Shown here piece after piece: positions 62,298 to 64,000 of a stretch of DNA of 64,000 nt. Source of the DNA: Zavarzinia marina (GTDB lineage Bacteria > Pseudomonadota > Alphaproteobacteria > Zavarziniales > Zavarziniaceae); the NCBI RefSeq assembly GCF_021568905.1, contig NZ_JAKGSB010000004.1, positions 248,001 to 312,000 on the forward strand, in the 5' to 3' direction. A program made the position numbers and the translations under genes. Numbering within the stretch: position 1 is the stretch's first letter; each line of letters opens with the position of its first letter. The notes beneath the pieces are model-generated. The model searched no databases. It was not told where the DNA came from and saw only the letters and a program-made list of their open reading frames with translations.

Positions 62298-63011
62298 TCA
62301 GCGCGCCGGCGTGTCTTCCCGGCGCGGGTTCAGCTTCTGCGCCAGTTCGGCCAGCGTGTCGCGCGAATCGATATAGACGGTCTTGTGGACCTTGCGGATA
62401 TAGCCGTCGTCTATGAGCTGGCCCATCACGCGGGCCACCGTCTCGCGCGTGGTCGAGGCCAGCGCCGCGATTTCCGCCTGGGTCGGCAGGGGATAGATCA
62501 TCCAGGAATCGGGCTTCACCGGGTCGGGCTTGGCGAGGCGCAGCAGCTCGACGCAGACCCGCTGATGGGCGCCCAGGGTGGCCAGGTCCATGATCCGCTC
62601 GTCCGCCGTGCGGATGATGCCGATCATCTTCTGCAGCACCCGGAACGCGACCGGCGGTCTCTCCTTCAGGAGATCGATGAAGACCTCGCGCGGCAGTTCG
62701 GCGATCCGGCAATTGGCCTGGGCGACGATATTGGCCGACCGCGGCAGGCCGTCGATCGCCGACAACTCGCCGAAGAAATCGCCGGCCTTCACCCGGGCAT
62801 AGGCGATCTCGCGCCCCTGCTTCGAGAAATTCACCACGTCCACCTCGCCTTCGACGACGAGATAGACGCCGCGGCAATCGCTCTGGCGGTCGAAGATGAC
62901 CTCGCCTTCCTCGAAACGGTGCCAGCGCGCGACCCGTGCGAGATCGGTCAGGACATCGTCGGACAGGCCCTCGAAGAGCGCGATCTGGGCAAGCTGGCTA
63001 CCGGTGGACAT
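62298..63011 (-). CDS. Crp/Fnr family transcriptional regulator (CRP-type helix)
   Basis: A 237-aa regulator. The cyclic-nucleotide-like domain has FEEGEVIFDRQSDCRGVYLV, GDFFGELSAIDGLPRSANIV. The winged helix is TQAEIAALASTTRETVARVM. Its recognition helix TRETVARV matches the CRP form (R-E-T-V-x-R), not the FNR form (E-xx-S-R), and no N-terminal cysteine cluster is present. It should bind TGTGA-type sites, and one lies 66 bases upstream. ATG 63011 is preferred; one at 63050 is possible. Confidence 0.93.
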   Translation of the reverse strand: MSTGSQLAQIALFEGLSDDVLTDLARVARWHRFEEGEVIFDRQSDCRGVYLVVEGEVDVVNFSKQGREIAYARVKAGDFFGELSAIDGLPRSANIVAQANCRIAELPREVFIDLLKERPPVAFRVLQKMIGIIRTADERIMDLATLGAHQRVCVELLRLAKPDPVKPDSWMIYPLPTQAEIAALASTTRETVARVMGQLIDDGYIRKVHKTVYIDSRDTLAELAQKLNPRREDTPAR

Positions 63012-63076
63012 GGCGGGAAGGTTAGCCGACCGGAACCGCACGTCAATCATCCGTTGGCAGGCGATTCGACGATTTC

Positions 63077-63092
63077 TGTGACGCAGGGCACA
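63077..63092 (-). promoter_or_regulatory. CRP-like site upstream of crp-type gene
   Basis: TGTGA-N6-GCACA matches the CRP consensus TGTGA-N6-TCACA at nine of ten arm positions. It lies 66 bases before the start of the CRP-type gene, suggesting autoregulation. Confidence 0.6.
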
Positions 63093-63161
63093 GCGCCCCG
63101 GCCGCGGTCGTGACACCTTTCCCCTGCCTCGCACCCGAGGCGCCAACCCTGCACTACCTTT

Positions 63162-63192
63162 CCCGCCTTCCTCAGGAAGGCGGGATTTTTTT
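63162..63192 (+). terminator. Strong rho-independent terminator (orphan)
   Basis: CCCGCCTTCC-TCA-GGAAGGCGGG followed by A and seven T residues. It is oriented rightward, but no gene lies upstream of it on that strand, so the transcript it ends is unknown. Confidence 0.85.
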
Positions 63193-63201
63193 GATCGCCG
63201 C

Positions 63202-63228
63202 CCCGCTTTTTCCCGAAAAGCGGGATTT
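63202..63228 (+). terminator. Second terminator-like hairpin
   Basis: CCCGCTTTT-TCCCG-AAAAGCGGG followed by ATTTTC, 10 bases after the first terminator. It shares the CCCGC/GCGGGATTTT design and may act as a backup. Confidence 0.7.
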
Positions 63229-63290
63229 TCTTCGCCGCTTGCCCGTTCGGTCTGCGAAGATGCCGCTCCGCCGCGAAGAGGAGAGAAGCG

Positions 63291-63704
63291 ATGGACGTGT
63301 TGCAATTGGGTGTCGACCTTCTGAAGCGCTATTTCGGCGACAAGGTCGATGCGGGGGCCCTGGGCGGGGCGCTGGCCGGCCTGCTCGGCGACGGCGGCAA
63401 GATCGACCTCGGCGCCCTGGTGGGCAGGCTGTCGGCGCAGGGCGGCGGCCTGCAGTCGATGCTGGGCTCCTGGCTGGGCGACGGGCCCAATATGTCGATC
63501 GATCCCTCGACCGTCCTGTCCCTCTTCGGCGGCGACAAGGTCTCGACCTTCGCCGACCGCATCGGCGTCGGCCGCGACGAGGCGGCGGGCGGCCTCGCGG
63601 ATGTCCTGCCCCAGATCGTCGATCGTTTCAGCAAGGGCGGCTCCCTGCTCGAGGCCGGCGGCGGCCTTTCGGGCATGATGGACATGGCCCGCAAGCTGTT
63701 CTGA
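63291..63704 (+). CDS. YidB/DUF937-like protein
   Basis: A 137-aa protein with the family's N-terminal [20 protein letters not shown] and a middle [20 protein letters not shown], ending in [23 protein letters not shown]937/YidB proteins are small and of unknown function. GAGGAGAG lies 6-14 bases upstream of the ATG. Two terminators precede it, so it has its own promoter. Confidence 0.85.
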   Translation: MDVLQLGVDLLKRYFGDKVDAGALGGALAGLLGDGGKIDLGALVGRLSAQGGGLQSMLGSWLGDGPNMSIDPSTVLSLFGGDKVSTFADRIGVGRDEAAGGLADVLPQIVDRFSKGGSLLEAGGGLSGMMDMARKLF

Positions 63705-63801
63705 CGCCGCCGCCGATAGCGGGAACAGGGAGGGGAGGCAGGCGCGGATCGTCGCGCGCTTGCCTCTTGCGGGCTTGGCCGGCCGGCCCCAATCTATAGT
63801 C

Positions 63802-64000
63802 ATGACGAGCGTTACGGAGACTGAAGCCCCCAGCCTCGAAGGCAAGCTGCTGGTGGCCATGCCGACCATGGGCGATCCACGGTTCGAGCGGACCGTGATC
63901 TACATGTGCGCCCATTCCCCGGAAGGCGCCATGGGCCTGGTGGTGAACCGCCCGGCGGACCACATCAGCTTTCCCGAACTCCTCGGTCAGCTCGGCATAG
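63802..64000 (+). CDS. YqgE/AlgH family protein (C-terminus beyond window)
   Basis: The visible 66 residues, [20 protein letters not shown] then [31 protein letters not shown], are the classical YqgE/AlgH N-terminus. Function is poorly known; AlgH was linked to alginate regulation in Pseudomonas. The right edge truncates it and no stop is seen. Confidence 0.93.
   Translation, partial: MTSVTETEAPSLEGKLLVAMPTMGDPRFERTVIYMCAHSPEGAMGLVVNRPADHISFPELLGQLGI

Noticed and set aside
62298-63011. FNR-type oxygen sensor
   Set aside because: No N-terminal cysteine cluster, and the recognition helix is of the CRP type.

Overview
The window is high-GC DNA from an alphaproteobacterium. The evidence is an aa3-type cytochrome oxidase operon (ctaC-ctaD-ctaB-small ORF-ctaG-ctaE-DUF983-SURF1) beside tldD, a ubiA/rsmE/gshA neighbourhood, an RcGTA-like structural gene set, and intergenic palindromes of a type common in this class. 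The genus cannot be fixed from the sequence alone; a Rhodospirillales-like lineage is my best guess. Genes are tightly packed, often with ATGA or GTGA overlaps, and high GC produces many long antisense shadow frames that are left out.

Left end (1-1554): efp (cut by the window edge) and, divergently, epmA, the ligase that lysylates EF-P. Region 1561-19806: one leftward block of about 23 genes that encodes a complete gene-transfer-agent-like or defective-phage particle. Reading in the direction of transcription it has small and large terminase, portal, protease, capsid, connector and adaptor proteins, tail tube, tape measure, distal tail, Fe-S-type hub, NlpC/P60 peptidase, the 1326-aa 'megatron', a DUF2793 protein, and then a lysis-type module (coiled-coil membrane protein, SleB hydrolase, tiny membrane protein, transglycosylase). 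No integrase, repressor or replication genes accompany it. A sigma70-type promoter with a palindrome over its -10 lies immediately upstream.

Region 19820-29730: alpha/beta hydrolase, a membrane-anchored protein, tRNA-Thr(GGT), a HigBA-type toxin-antitoxin pair with a perfect operator, TetR, a DUF1302/DUF1329 envelope pair, and a quorum-sensing locus (XRE regulator, luxI, convergent luxR) with two 18-bp lux-box-like palindromes. The quorum-sensing genes lie about 8 kb from the particle cluster; RcGTA in Rhodobacter is quorum-regulated, so a link is worth testing.

Region 29939-41645: housekeeping and accessory metabolism, including a DUF4139 protein, YhhN lysoplasmalogenase, SDR, thiolase, tandem PaaI thioesterases, DUF3422, OsmC, an L-2-hydroxyglutarate-oxidase-like flavoprotein, cytosine-deaminase-like amidohydrolase and a GntR regulator. 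Region 41713-52174: ubiA, rsmE and gshA with three extra genes between the last two (including a HAD/UbiA-like fusion), flavodoxin-fold reductase, an SDR, a styrene-oxide-isomerase-like membrane protein and tldD.

Region 52292-64000: the cytochrome oxidase operon, preceded by an FNR/FixK-type box and showing paired loss of both acidic ligands of the oxidase Mg site; then M32 carboxypeptidase, an AraC regulator with 15-bp in-frame repeats, an SMP-30-like beta-propeller protein, a CRP-type regulator with its own CRP-like site, two orphan terminator hairpins, a YidB/DUF937 protein and the start of yqgE/algH.
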